From NCBI RefSeq assembly GCF_050717535.1, contig NZ_JBOITM010000082.1, positions 1 to 64,000 on the forward strand: DNA of 64,000 nucleotides, written 5' to 3'. Both the position numbers and the translations under genes were made by a program. The first letter of the stretch is position 1; each line of letters starts with the position of its first letter. The notes beneath the pieces were generated by a model that worked only from the letters and a program-made list of their open reading frames with translations, had not been told where the DNA came from and did not search any database. Below are positions 1 through 8,749 of this stretch, piece by piece. This DNA is from Clostridium_AD sp050717535 (GTDB lineage Bacteria; Bacillota; Clostridia; Clostridiales; Clostridiaceae).

Positions 1-37
1 AAAATGTAGTTTGTTGAGTGTTATTTTTGCAAAACAT
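1..37 (-). CDS. 5' end of a truncated gene, possibly an IS transposase
   Basis: Only the first 12 codons lie in the window, reading MFCKNNTQQTTF. The ATG at 35-37 is preceded by a strong AGGAGG site at 44-50, so this is a real translation start. The opening resembles N-termini I associate with IS1182-type transposases of clostridia (MF-K-N--QQ-T), but 12 residues cannot prove it. The gene runs leftward out of the window. Confidence 0.45.
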   Translation of the reverse strand, partial: MFCKNNTQQTTF

Positions 38-140
38 AGTAATCCTCCTAAAGTGATCATTTTGGTATTATTATATCATAAGTACTGCTATTGGAAGTAA
101 TTACAAGCTTTTTGTGGGATAATCATAGTATTATTGATAC

Positions 141-175
141 ACAAAACAAAAATAAGGGCAATTTATGCCCTTATT
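141..175 (-). terminator. Terminator after ndoA
   Basis: A perfect 10-bp stem (aataagggca at 151-160, tgcccttatt at 166-175) with a 5-nt loop sits just past the ndoA stop. On the minus strand it is followed by a T-rich tail, the pattern of an intrinsic terminator. Confidence 0.8.
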
Positions 176-179
176 CATT

Positions 180-527
180 TTATAAACCTACACTAATTAA
201 AAGTGCTATATCTACTTTTTTCATATCACTATCAGTCATATGACCAATTTTTTCTTTTAGTCTTTTTTTATCTAATGTTCTTATTTGTTCCAGCAAAACT
301 ACGGAATCTTTATTTAAACCATACTCTTCTGAAGAAATCTCAACATGAGTAGGGAGTTTTGCCTTATTTATCTGTGATGTTATAGCTGCAATAATAATAG
401 TGGGACTGTACTTGTTGCCAATATCATTTTGAATTATAATTACTGGTCTAACCCCACCTTGCTCTGAGCCTACAACCGGGCTCAAATCAGCATAAAATAT
501 ATCTCCTCTTTTCACTATTGTTGTCAT
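180..527 (-). CDS. ndoA: EndoA/MazF-type endoribonuclease toxin
   Basis: Sequence-specific mRNA interferase, the toxin half of a type II toxin-antitoxin pair. The 115-aa protein matches the Bacillus NdoA/MazF pattern along its length: VKRGDIFYADL near the N-terminus, then the GGVRP loop with the catalytic Arg (R27) and the AAIT segment with the catalytic Thr (T50). The start chosen is the ATG at 525-527, giving the usual MTTIVKRGD N-terminus; an upstream in-frame ATG would add 21 residues not seen in the family. It overlaps the antitoxin gene by 41 bp, so the two are translated from one message and probably coupled. It is the last gene of the acpS-gerS-alr-ndoAI-ndoA block, the same order as in Bacillus subtilis. 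Confidence 0.95.
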   Translation of the reverse strand: MTTIVKRGDIFYADLSPVVGSEQGGVRPVIIIQNDIGNKYSPTIIIAAITSQINKAKLPTHVEISSEEYGLNKDSVVLLEQIRTLDKKRLKEKIGHMTDSDMKKVDIALLISVGL

Positions 528-807
528 TAGACAAATCACTCTCCGAAAGCTTAACTTCATATTCTTTAAAATCTTTGATATCGATCTCAAAACCCATACC
601 AGCTATTTCTAAATTTAGTTCAGCCATTTCTAAATAACCTTGTTTCATTTCATCTATATAACTAAGCCTTTTCTTTTCCTCAATATATAGTATTACAGCT
701 TCTCTAAAAAATTCACTTCTTTTTTTAGAATCTTTTTCAAGTGCCTTATTAAATTCAATGTAGAGTGTTTCTGAGAGGTTTACTACTAATTTCTTTGAAG
801 TTGACAT
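487..807 (-). CDS. ndoAI: EndoAI, ribbon-helix-helix antitoxin of EndoA
   Basis: A 106-aa CopG/RHH-type antitoxin that binds and neutralises NdoA and usually represses its own operon. The N-terminal half (KKLVVNLSETLYIEFNKAL, then RSEFFREAVILYIEEKKR) is a ribbon-helix-helix DNA-binding fold. The C-terminal half, with YEVKLSESD and a final SEKRRYILC, corresponds to the toxin-binding tail. The ATG at 805-807 follows AGGAGG at 822-827, and a sigma-A promoter of its own lies at 857-886. That lets the pair be transcribed independently of alr, as expected for an autoregulated module. It is slightly longer than the Bacillus protein. Confidence 0.93.
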   Translation of the reverse strand: MSTSKKLVVNLSETLYIEFNKALEKDSKKRSEFFREAVILYIEEKKRLSYIDEMKQGYLEMAELNLEIAGMGFEIDIKDFKEYEVKLSESDLSNDNNSEKRRYILC

Positions 808-856
808 AGAAAATTTAATACCTCCTATTTACTTTAGAGCAATATGTATAAAGTAT

Positions 857-886
857 ATTATAATTCAATCTATGTCAATCTGTCAA
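857..886 (-). promoter_or_regulatory. Sigma-A promoter of ndoAI-ndoA
   Basis: On the minus strand TTGACA (881-886) and TATAAT (857-862), both exact consensus boxes, are separated by 18 bp. The predicted transcript starts near 850, about 40 nt before the ndoAI ATG. Confidence 0.8.
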
Positions 887-966
887 AAAAATTAGTGGTA
901 TTTTCGCCCTTTTACAGTATGTATTTTTACATAATAATAGTTTATTCTACATGTACCGTGTTAATA

Positions 967-2127
967 CTACACATAATTTCTGATTTTCACAACCTTGCCT
1001 TCTTTAATATAAACTCTTGGAACTCTTTTACCAACCATGCAAACTATTTCATAGTTTATAGTACCTATTAGTTTCGCTACAGTATCTGCTGTAAATTTAT
1101 TTTTTCCCTCTTCACCTATCAGTATAACCTCATCCCCAACTTTTACTCCGCTTATATCAGTAACATCAATCATGCATTGATCCATGCAAATTCTTCCTAT
1201 TACTGGAGCAAAACTACCTCTTAAAATAACCTTTCCCTTTTGAAATAAGAGTCTGGTATACCCATCAGCATATCCAACTGGGAGTGTAGCTATAACACTT
1301 TCTCTCTGCGTTTTAAACTCTCTCCCATAACTCACATACTCTTCAGGAGGTAGTGTTTTTATGTGTACGATATTTGTTTTTAAGGTCATTACAGGTTTTA
1401 AATCTATTTTATCCATGCTTACATCTTCAGACGGATAGTAGCCATATATTATTATTCCTGGCCGTACTGCTTCATAATGAGTTTTTGGTAAATCTATAAT
1501 AGCCGCACTATTAGCCATATGCCTAATATTTATGATCACTTTTTTTTCTTTTAACTTTTCGTAAAACTCATCGTATTTTTTCACTTGATCATCGGTATAA
1601 GACTTATCTTTTTCATCCGCCGAAGCAAAATGGCAAAACATTCCTTCTATAATTATATTGGGTAGTTTGCTAATATTATATACCTCTTCTACACTGTTCT
1701 CATTTGGAAGATAGCCTATCCTACCCATACCGGTATCTACAACTATATGAATTTTAGCCATTTTATTTTTCTTTTGTGCCATCTTTGATAGCTCTTTTGC
1801 AAATTCATAAGTGTATACGGCCTGTTCAATATTATATTTTAATAGATTATCTATTAAATTTGGTGGTGTAAACCCTAAAATCATTATTGGACATTCTATG
1901 CCTGAACGTCTAAGCTCCACTGCTTCACTTATTACGGCTACAGCCAGCCTATTAGCACCATTTTTAAGAAGTACTGGAGCAACGTCTATAGCTCCATGGC
2001 CATAAGCATCCGCCTTTACCACCGCTATAATATTTTCACTCTTAGCTACTCGTCTAATCTCTCTCATGTTATGAGCTAATTTATCTAAATCAATCTCTGC
2101 CCATACAGGTCTTAAATGTCTAAACAC
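967..2127 (-). CDS. alr: Alanine racemase (PLP-dependent)
   Basis: Interconverts L- and D-alanine for peptidoglycan; in spore formers it also affects alanine-triggered germination. The N-terminal TIM barrel shows VWAEIDL and the PLP lysine motif VVKADAYGHG (Lys38 from the chosen start). The C-terminal beta domain has VSYGREF (catalytic Tyr), GYADG and GRICMDQCM. Length, 386 aa, is normal. I chose the GTG at 2125-2127 because GAGGTGA lies about 5 nt upstream; an ATG at 2163 lacks a ribosome site and would add 12 residues. It lies 58 bp after a GerS-like gene, and in Clostridioides difficile gerS is likewise paired with an alanine racemase gene (alr2). Confidence 0.94.
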   Translation of the reverse strand: MFRHLRPVWAEIDLDKLAHNMREIRRVAKSENIIAVVKADAYGHGAIDVAPVLLKNGANRLAVAVISEAVELRRSGIECPIMILGFTPPNLIDNLLKYNIEQAVYTYEFAKELSKMAQKKNKMAKIHIVVDTGMGRIGYLPNENSVEEVYNISKLPNIIIEGMFCHFASADEKDKSYTDDQVKKYDEFYEKLKEKKVIINIRHMANSAAIIDLPKTHYEAVRPGIIIYGYYPSEDVSMDKIDLKPVMTLKTNIVHIKTLPPEEYVSYGREFKTQRESVIATLPVGYADGYTRLLFQKGKVILRGSFAPVIGRICMDQCMIDVTDISGVKVGDEVILIGEEGKNKFTADTVAKLIGTINYEIVCMVGKRVPRVYIKEGKVVKIRNYV

Positions 2128-2185
2128 TACTTTCACCTCATCTGTTATTAAAAATCCATTCATATGATTATGTTTTTAGACCATA

Positions 2186-2800
2186 CTACTCAGTCAAAAA
2201 TTCTGACGGTTCAATTTTTACATTAGCATGGAAATCAGTATATATTATCCCAATTTTTTCTTTGCCTTTGATATCATAAATAAGCAGTTTTTGTGGTACC
2301 ATGCTTTTGCTATTCACATACAACTTCGCATTATTTATATTTTTATTACTACCAGGTATAAATAAATTGATTACTGTGTATTCAATATCATTAATAATCT
2401 CCACTGAATATTTTATTTCCTCATTAGTATATAATAATCCTATGTATTCCCCAATAAAACACAGTTTAAGAACCTCATCAAAATCCTTACTCTGTATATA
2501 CTTAGTTCCATTGTTTTTGTCACTAATATAAATTTTTTCATCGGTTTTATAGATAAACACCCTGTTATTGTTTAACTGTAGTTTGTATCCACCTCCTCTC
2601 AAATAAGATTGAGTTGCCTTATAATTAATGGTCTGTTTATCATTTTTCACATCCATATTCATCTCAGTAGTATAACTTTCCATGTTTTTTAAAAAAGTTA
2701 TAATATCATTAGCATTCTTTGGTTTATTATTACAAGAAGTAAATAGTATGGAACTAAAAACGAGTAAGAAACTTAAAAGTAATAGTAATCTTTTTTTCAA
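2186..2800 (-). CDS. gerS: GerS-like germination lipoprotein (LolA-like fold)
   Basis: A 204-aa lipoprotein with an N-terminal signal peptide (MKKRLLLLLSFLLVFSSILF) and a lipobox ending at Cys23 (FTSC). The mature part looks like the YdcC/LolA-like beta-sheet family, with alternating polar and aromatic residues, GGGYKLQ, and a C-terminal DFHANVKIEPSEF. In C. difficile GerS is needed for activating cortex lysis in germination and is co-transcribed with alr2; in B. subtilis the equivalent place between acpS and alrA is taken by ydcC. Family is inferred from position plus sequence character, so the symbol is tentative. ATG start follows a good ribosome site. Confidence 0.7.
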   Translation of the reverse strand: MKKRLLLLLSFLLVFSSILFTSCNNKPKNANDIITFLKNMESYTTEMNMDVKNDKQTINYKATQSYLRGGGYKLQLNNNRVFIYKTDEKIYISDKNNGTKYIQSKDFDEVLKLCFIGEYIGLLYTNEEIKYSVEIINDIEYTVINLFIPGSNKNINNAKLYVNSKSMVPQKLLIYDIKGKEKIGIIYTDFHANVKIEPSEFLTE

Positions 2801-2941
2801 TGTTACCCTCCTAGCATTTCCCTAGAGTAGATATGTATTAACCACCTATCTACCATAACAAATCGTTCTACTACTAATACTATTACTCATATTTTCATAC
2901 TATTACTAAAATAAATAATCATAATAAATTAAGTTGAGTTA

Positions 2942-3340
2942 CTACTTGCATACCTCCTCTATATTTTTTTCAACTTCTAATATAGCATAAGCCACAGCAC
3001 TATCTACACCATGAGATATACTAAGATGAACATTATATTGTCCTTCTTTTTTAGCTATTAATTTTGCTTTCCCTTTTAAAGTTACTATTGGTTTGCCAAG
3101 GGTTGTCCTATCGATTTCAATATCCTTAAAATCAAACCCTCTAAAGCCAGTTCCTAGTGCTTTCGCCACCGCTTCTTTGGCTGCAAATCTCCCAGCCACA
3201 TATTCAGGCCTCAAATTTCTACTTTTAAGATAATCTAATTCAGTTGTTGTGAAAATCTTCTCTAGAAACCTATTGTTACGCTCCATAGCCTTTTTTATTC
3301 GTCCTACCTCAACAATATCTGTGCCTACTCCAAGAATCAA
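2942..3340 (-). CDS. acpS: Holo-[acyl-carrier-protein] synthase
   Basis: Transfers the 4'-phosphopantetheine arm from CoA to a serine of acyl carrier protein. The 132-aa protein has the AcpS signatures GVGTDIVEV with the metal-binding Asp at the N-terminus and FAAKEAVAKALGTGFRGF in the middle, followed by SISHGVDSAVAYAI. I chose the TTG at 3338-3340, which places GGGGGTGAT about 6 nt upstream; the longer reading begins inside that ribosome site. First gene of the acpS-gerS-alr-ndoAI-ndoA block. Confidence 0.95.
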   Translation of the reverse strand: MILGVGTDIVEVGRIKKAMERNNRFLEKIFTTTELDYLKSRNLRPEYVAGRFAAKEAVAKALGTGFRGFDFKDIEIDRTTLGKPIVTLKGKAKLIAKKEGQYNVHLSISHGVDSAVAYAILEVEKNIEEVCK

Positions 3341-3638
3341 AACTATCACCCCCAATTATTAGTTTATTTTTACCAGTATCAATCACGATATTTTATAAAA
3401 CGCAGATATTTACTTTATCGTTTGTATCTATAATAATACCATAACAATAATACTACAATAATATAATGAAATTATTATTACCTACAGTACTATTAATATA
3501 ATATTTTAACAGTAAAATATTAACATATTTTTATTATGGGAATTTTTTTTTAATTGTACTACTCAAATATGTACTTTGTCTACTGAATTTTTTTAACAAT
3601 AAATCTAGTGGTTATATTCATTTTCCATTATGCAACAA
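3341..3638. other. AT-rich intergenic region, no gene seen
   Basis: Nearly 300 bp dominated by A/T runs upstream of acpS. It presumably holds the acpS promoter, but I cannot single out one pair of boxes. No small ORF with a ribosome site was seen. Confidence 0.5.
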
Positions 3639-3701
3639 AAGAGGAAGCATGTCCTTCTATATGAGAGGACTCTGCTCATATAGAAGATAAATCTTCCTCT
3701 T
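3639..3701. repeat. Nested perfect inverted repeat (two-tier hairpin)
   Basis: Outer arms aagaggaag (3639-3647) and cttcctctt (3693-3701) enclose inner arms cttctatatgag (3654-3665) and ctcatatagaag (3675-3686). The two perfect stems are separated by 6-nt spacers that do not pair, giving a stem - internal loop - stem structure. On the minus strand it lies downstream of the DUF6514 gene and is followed by a short T run, so it may act as a terminator. It is more elaborate than the other terminators of this window. Confidence 0.8.
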
Positions 3702-3744
3702 ATAGAGGAGCCGCGCCCCCCTTATGTTATTCTCATTTAGAATA

Positions 3745-4098
3745 TTAACAAGTACCAATATTTTTCAATACCTCATCAAAATCACTAATATAATCATCAA
3801 TATAATCGCCCAATATATCTATCATATGAATAGGCGATACTGTATTTTCATATAGCATTTTTATAAGACCTTGAACTTTGTGTCTTTGGGGACTTATGTT
3901 TTCTACACAATCTCTTTCTATAAATACAACTATATCATTAACGACATCTTGTCTTTCTATTTCTATGCCATAAGCCTGAATTTCAGTAGGTTCATTATCC
4001 ATTAAAACAGAAATCTGACTTTTTAATAATCTATAATAATAATTATGATTTACATCGTCCTCTGTTACTTTCTTAGATAAATTTTCTAAAACTACCAT
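3745..4098 (-). CDS. Conserved clostridial protein, DUF6514-like
   Basis: A 117-aa soluble protein of unknown function. I recognise the pattern of a small clostridial family (DUF6514): VVLENLSKKV at the N-terminus, YYYRLLKS, YGIEIERQD, ERDCVENISPQRHKV, and an acidic C-terminal helix with SPIHMIDILGDYIDDY. The start is the ATG at 4096-4098, since GGGGGGAT lies just upstream; an earlier ATG overlaps that site. It stands alone, more than 350 bp from its neighbours. No catalytic motif or membrane segment is visible, so no function is proposed. Confidence 0.75.
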   Translation of the reverse strand: MVVLENLSKKVTEDDVNHNYYYRLLKSQISVLMDNEPTEIQAYGIEIERQDVVNDIVVFIERDCVENISPQRHKVQGLIKMLYENTVSPIHMIDILGDYIDDYISDFDEVLKNIGTC

Positions 4099-4467
4099 AT
4101 TAAATCCCCCCATGTTATATTATTAAAACTATAGTAACATGCGTTTTCAAAAAATTCTGTCATTTTATGAAATAGACTAAAATGTATTATCTCTTAAAAC
4201 TGACAACTTCAACCCTTGATACCCATAATCTTATTGTTAACAAAGTATTAATAACCATTAAAAAGTATACACTGTATCTTATTTTGTCGAAATTGTAATA
4301 AATATAAATAAAAGTTTTTTTATGAAAAAATTTAATATATTTTTTAAAAGCCCAACTTCACTAGGTTAGCCTCCCTATATTATGAAAAAAATTATTTTTT
4401 TGTAAATATTTGTTATAATAATAATTTATTTTTATAAATATTTTTGCAATTTTTTAATCCAATAATG
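4099..4467. other. AT-rich intergenic region
   Basis: About 370 bp with long A/T runs between two minus-strand genes of unknown function. It likely carries the promoter of the DUF6514-like gene. No RNA structure or short gene stands out. Confidence 0.5.
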
Positions 4468-5097
4468 TTATTTGTAAATATTTACCTTTACTTGTTCTAT
4501 TATTTTATACCTATCAACACCGATGTATTTACATAAATCTTCCAAAATCAATAATACTGCGATAATTATATTACAATCTTCTTTATTATAATCCTCTAGC
4601 TCATATCGTTTTTTATAAATAATGGTACTTTGTACATTACAACTAATAGTTTTATATAATTCCATAAATGTACTATATAATATGCAATATGAAATTAATA
4701 TAAAATCTCCCTTGGCTTTTTCACTTCCATTGACAACTTCCCTAATAATTTTATTTAAAGAAGTATTTTTATAATATTCTAGCATTTTGAGTTCATAATT
4801 CTGTTGGATAAATTTTCCTACTATCTCTGCATCTATAAGGGTTATTTCACCATCTGTATTAAAAAACACACCTGCATCTAAAATCTCATTTTTATAGTCA
4901 CCAATCTCTGTAAGCTTTTTCTTCATTCTATAATTAAAAAAACTAGTAAATTCACCTTTTGTAATAAAATACTGAAGTTCTTTAGTAGAAACCACATACA
5001 CTAACTCAGAAAAATTCTTGTACCTTTTATTCAAATAACTTTTATTATTATAATCCATATCACCATGATCTATGTTACCGTAATCCATTTTACTCAT
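4468..5097 (-). CDS. Hypothetical protein after the DUF4129 gene
   Basis: A 209-aa protein I do not recognise. The N-terminus is low-complexity, rich in Asp, Tyr, Asn and His (YGNIDHGDMDYNN). The rest is predicted mostly helical, with a moderately hydrophobic stretch FILISYCILYSTF around residue 133 and an acidic middle. A GAGGTGAGAT site about 9 nt upstream of the ATG supports translation. It lies 96 bp after the DUF4129 gene on the same strand, where many related operons carry a transglutaminase; this protein has no transglutaminase Cys-His-Asp motif. It may be the last gene of the MoxR operon, but that is only positional. Confidence 0.7.
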   Translation of the reverse strand: MSKMDYGNIDHGDMDYNNKSYLNKRYKNFSELVYVVSTKELQYFITKGEFTSFFNYRMKKKLTEIGDYKNEILDAGVFFNTDGEITLIDAEIVGKFIQQNYELKMLEYYKNTSLNKIIREVVNGSEKAKGDFILISYCILYSTFMELYKTISCNVQSTIIYKKRYELEDYNKEDCNIIIAVLLILEDLCKYIGVDRYKIIEQVKVNIYK

Positions 5098-5193
5098 AAG
5101 CCAATCTCACCTCACTATAACAAATTAGCGAATTATCAATTTGTTATACTTAGTTTGGCTATATTAACACAATATATACTTTGCAAATTACAT

Positions 5194-6438
5194 TTAAAGT
5201 TGTTTTTTAATATTACTATGTCCCCTTTTAACACTCTCAACACTTTCCTGAGTCATAGGGTGCACTGAAAACTTTGCTTCGTTATATAACTTCGTCATCT
5301 CATCTAAGTTGTAAACATTATCCACATTAATTTTTGTTACATTCTTTAGCTGTGTGGCAGTCATGTAAGTTTTATAAATATTTGCTTGCTCAGTTATTTT
5401 CTCAAAACTGCTATATGTGTAGAGAATCTTATCTCTATTACTTCCACCACTTTTAAACATATTCCCAAACAAATTTTTTACCCAATGTGTTTTTTTTCTC
5501 TTATTAACCATTCTTTCCTTTTCTTCTACAAACCCACTGTATACTTTTGTGTCTTTTGTAATTCTAGATAAAAATTTATATATTACATAAAAAATAACCA
5601 ATACAATAAAAATTTTTATGAATAAAAGCAGTGCTGGCGATAAATTAGCCGCTTTATATTTAATTATATTAGACTGCTTATTCAACGTTTTTCCCATAGC
5701 ACTATCCTTTAGCTTATACTGATTTTCGCTTTTAATTAAAATTCCATTTATCTTTTGGATAATAAAGCTTATTGGTCCACCAAAAATCACAATTAAAAAA
5801 TCAACTATTAAACCCAGTATAAAACTTGATAGCTTTATAAGCATATCTAATAACCAAACAATAATTTTGTTAGCATAATCTAAAGATAGTGCGAGTACTG
5901 AAATTCCTATAATAACATTTGTAACAGATGAGGTATTGCTTTTAACATCATATACATATCTTCGGGTTTCTCTCATAAGTATAATAATCATGATTATATA
6001 CAGAATATGAAACCTATACATTTCATTGACAAAATCAGCTCCTAATGTAAATGAAATAGGCCAAATTACTATTAATGCTGCCATAGATTTGATTATATCT
6101 TCTTTATATTGCGAATGATCTATAGGCATGTCATCTAATGAATAAGTTATTAAACTCATAAATAGCAAAAAAATTATATTAATAAAAATGGTTTGGCCTT
6201 TAAAAAATATGAAACAAGCTAATATGCTAACTCCCAAAAGTGCTAGTATAAAAAGACTCTTTTTCAATTCCAAATTATTAAGATATTGTGTAAAAAAAAC
6301 AATGCATAAAGTTATTAAAAACAATTTATAATTTACTCCGCTTTTAAATAACCACTTACTTAAAGTTGACCAGATTATAAAAGAAATAGTAACAAGGCTT
6401 ATACTATAAAGACTCTTGACCTTTCTATACCAACTCAT
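5194..6438 (-). CDS. Multi-pass membrane protein with C-terminal DUF4129
   Basis: A 414-aa integral membrane protein. Roughly the first 240 residues contain many hydrophobic segments, and another segment (LLLFIKIFIVLVIFYVIY) comes before a soluble C-terminal domain. The tail has the DUF4129 pattern, with YTYSSFEKI, ATQLKNVTK and YNEAKFSVHPMTQESVESVKR. Such proteins are the third member of MoxR-DUF58 operons, often fused or adjacent to a transglutaminase; no transglutaminase is present here. The ATG overlaps the end of the DUF58 gene by 4 bp (ATGA), indicating translational coupling. Role unknown, probably envelope-associated. Confidence 0.8.
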   Translation of the reverse strand: MSWYRKVKSLYSISLVTISFIIWSTLSKWLFKSGVNYKLFLITLCIVFFTQYLNNLELKKSLFILALLGVSILACFIFFKGQTIFINIIFLLFMSLITYSLDDMPIDHSQYKEDIIKSMAALIVIWPISFTLGADFVNEMYRFHILYIIMIIILMRETRRYVYDVKSNTSSVTNVIIGISVLALSLDYANKIIVWLLDMLIKLSSFILGLIVDFLIVIFGGPISFIIQKINGILIKSENQYKLKDSAMGKTLNKQSNIIKYKAANLSPALLLFIKIFIVLVIFYVIYKFLSRITKDTKVYSGFVEEKERMVNKRKKTHWVKNLFGNMFKSGGSNRDKILYTYSSFEKITEQANIYKTYMTATQLKNVTKINVDNVYNLDEMTKLYNEAKFSVHPMTQESVESVKRGHSNIKKQL

Positions 6439-7565
6439 AACGCACTCTCCCCTTTATAATAGATCTTTTCAATACCTGAAATATAAGGAACAGTATCTTT
6501 TGCGGACACATCTATAACTTTAATTAAAATACCCCGTCGTTTTAGTTTAGATAAAATACCAACGCCCTCATCATCTAAATATGGTGTAATAAGTACATAC
6601 GTGGAATTTTGATTAAAATCCTTTATTTTACTTCTTAAATAATCGCTAAATTTAATAGTAATACTATAACTCATCCTGGCACTAAGTTCCATTATTTTTT
6701 TAAGAGCATTAATGTCTGGGTAAACCTCACTGGTGATTTTAGTTTGCATTCCTATCAATTGACAATTAGTCCACATTCCTGTGGGTACTCCCTCTTTAAT
6801 AGCCTTAGATGCTAAGGATGCTGCTACCGTAATCCCATTTTCTATAAGCACAGACTGAATGCTACCCCAATAAGGTTCACCACATTGAGCATTTACAATG
6901 ATTGTAAGTTCTCTATCTGAAGTGAAATCATATTCCTTTACCATAAGTCTATCCATTTTTAAACTGGATTTCCAATGAATATCCTTCATTCTATCCTCTA
7001 CGTTATATTCTCTTATGCCTTTAATGTATAATGGATCTTTGTGAATCCATCTCTTAACAAAATTATCTCCTTGAAAGTTAGTATTAGTAAATTCAACACT
7101 ATTCATATTAATAAGCCTCGGATAAACCAAAAACTCTAAAAAATCCTCTATTGCTACCGTTTCTGTAGAGTATCCAAATAAATCTCCTACCGTAACATTA
7201 ATGTCTCTTAAAATATATGTTCCACGAACGTTACACTTCAATTTATAAATTCTTCTTTTTCGTTCATACCAGCTTATGGTGTATTTACTTAAATGCCATA
7301 AGTCTGCTCCTTCTTTAGATCTATTGTTATCTGAGACAAACTCTATAGCTGCTGGTATTTTTTCACTTAACATTAAAAATGATATAGGTAGTCTTTTATT
7401 ATTTTCAATTATCGTAGTTAAAGTAAATTCTTCACCGGGCGAAATTCTATCTTTATCAATATTTCTACTGATTTTAAGCTTATCAAAGCCTTTTTTTCTT
7501 GTAAATTCACCTATAAAAAAGATAATAGCTAATATGGCCAAAATAAGTGCAAATTGTATATACAT
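6435..7565 (-). CDS. DUF58 domain protein, partner of MoxR ATPase
   Basis: A 376-aa protein with one N-terminal membrane segment (residues 3-20) followed by a beta-rich region and the DUF58 core. The DUF58 signature is clear: GIREYNVEDRMKDIHWKSS followed by LMVKEYD, then a von Willebrand A-like fold. DUF58 proteins are paired with MoxR AAA ATPases, which are thought to assemble or activate metal-binding partners or complexes; the role in clostridia is not established. The gene is between moxR (78 bp upstream) and the DUF4129 gene (4-bp overlap). Its ribosome site AGGGGGTGA precedes the ATG. Confidence 0.88.
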   Translation of the reverse strand: MYIQFALILAILAIIFFIGEFTRKKGFDKLKISRNIDKDRISPGEEFTLTTIIENNKRLPISFLMLSEKIPAAIEFVSDNNRSKEGADLWHLSKYTISWYERKRRIYKLKCNVRGTYILRDINVTVGDLFGYSTETVAIEDFLEFLVYPRLINMNSVEFTNTNFQGDNFVKRWIHKDPLYIKGIREYNVEDRMKDIHWKSSLKMDRLMVKEYDFTSDRELTIIVNAQCGEPYWGSIQSVLIENGITVAASLASKAIKEGVPTGMWTNCQLIGMQTKITSEVYPDINALKKIMELSARMSYSITIKFSDYLRSKIKDFNQNSTYVLITPYLDDEGVGILSKLKRRGILIKVIDVSAKDTVPYISGIEKIYYKGESAL

Positions 7566-7643
7566 AATTCACCCCCTATAACCTTTCCAGTAGAGCTTAA
7601 TTAGTTGTTCTTTCATTGGCTCTAAAACTTCTTCATCGAAGCA

Positions 7644-8591
7644 CTACAGCTTTTCCAGTGGTGCTTCGATAGTACTTATTATTTCCTGTATAATTGATTC
7701 ACTCTTACTTCCCTGGCTTAAATCATTTTTAAGCATTAACCTATGGCTTAATATAGGAATTGCCAGTTCCTTAACGTCTTCCGGAACCACATAATCTCTA
7801 CCCCTTATAGCAGCTAATGCTTGACATCCCTTCATCATATTTAATGTAGCTCTTGGACTACAGCCAAGTTCTACTTCTCTATGAACTCTTGTAGCCTTCA
7901 CTATTGCTATTATGTAATCCTTTATTTCTTCACTAACATGCACCATAGTATAATTATTTTGAACATACTCTATCTCTTCCATAGTAACCACTGCCTTAAG
8001 GTCTATCAGTGGATCCTGCCTCATAAATCTATTCATCATAGTCTTCTCCTCTAAAGTATCAGGATACCCCAATGAAAGCTTCATAAAAAATCTATCTAAT
8101 TGTGCTTCTGGAAGCGGAAAAGTTCCAAACTGGTCTACTGGATTTTGAGTAGCAATTACAAAAAAAGGTGGCTCTAATTTTATAGTATTACCCTCTACAG
8201 TAATTTGCCCTTCTTCCATACACTCTAAAAGTGCTGACTGCGTTCTAGGTGTAGCCCTATTAATTTCATCTGCTAAAACTATTTGGCTTAAAAGCGGTCC
8301 AGACCTAAACTCAAAATCTTGGCTCTTTTGATTATAATAATATATTCCAGTTAAATCCGAAGGCAGTAAATCAGGGGTAAACTGTATCCTCTTAAAATTG
8401 CAATTCATAGACCTTGAAAGACTCTTTGCAAGCTTTGTTTTTCCAAGACCTGGAACATCCTCTATAAGTACATGTCCTGAGCATATAAACGCCACTATAA
8501 TTTTATCAACACTATCTCCTTTACCTACAATGACTCTACCAACATTATCGTTAATCTTCGCTCTAAATTCCTCAAATTTTAATGTATCCAT
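7644..8591 (-). CDS. MoxR-family AAA+ ATPase
   Basis: A 315-aa AAA+ chaperone-like ATPase. Walker A is PGLGKTK at about residues 47-53 and Walker B IVLADEI at about 104-110, followed by NRATPRTQSALLECMEE and the sensor region FVIATQNP. ELGCSPRATLNMMKGCQA near residue 250 is the sensor 2/lid region typical of MoxR. It heads the minus-strand operon moxR-DUF58-DUF4129, the common arrangement in Firmicutes. GGGGGTT precedes the ATG. Exact client unknown. Confidence 0.93.
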   Translation of the reverse strand: MDTLKFEEFRAKINDNVGRVIVGKGDSVDKIIVAFICSGHVLIEDVPGLGKTKLAKSLSRSMNCNFKRIQFTPDLLPSDLTGIYYYNQKSQDFEFRSGPLLSQIVLADEINRATPRTQSALLECMEEGQITVEGNTIKLEPPFFVIATQNPVDQFGTFPLPEAQLDRFFMKLSLGYPDTLEEKTMMNRFMRQDPLIDLKAVVTMEEIEYVQNNYTMVHVSEEIKDYIIAIVKATRVHREVELGCSPRATLNMMKGCQALAAIRGRDYVVPEDVKELAIPILSHRLMLKNDLSQGSKSESIIQEIISTIEAPLEKL

Positions 8592-8713
8592 TTTTAAACC
8601 CCCATTAACTTATATATTTCCATTCAGATATTTTAAATTCATTAATGTAAATATAGCATATATAGACATATTTTTAAAGATTGAATATCACTATGAAATC
8701 TATCCTCTAAGCC

Positions 8714-8747
8714 AAAAAAAATCTCTCACCTTTCGGTAAGAGATTTT
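8714..8747 (-). terminator. Terminator after the small-multidrug-export gene
   Basis: Stem aaaatctct (8718-8726) / agagatttt (8739-8747), extended inside by acc/ggt, followed on the minus strand by a T run (8714-8720). It lies immediately past the stop at 8750. Confidence 0.85.
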
Positions 8748-8749
8748 AA

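Noticed and set aside
844..1071. 75-codon plus-strand frame across the ndoAI promoter
   Set aside because: It lies over a consensus promoter on the other strand and over the end of alr, without its own ribosome site.
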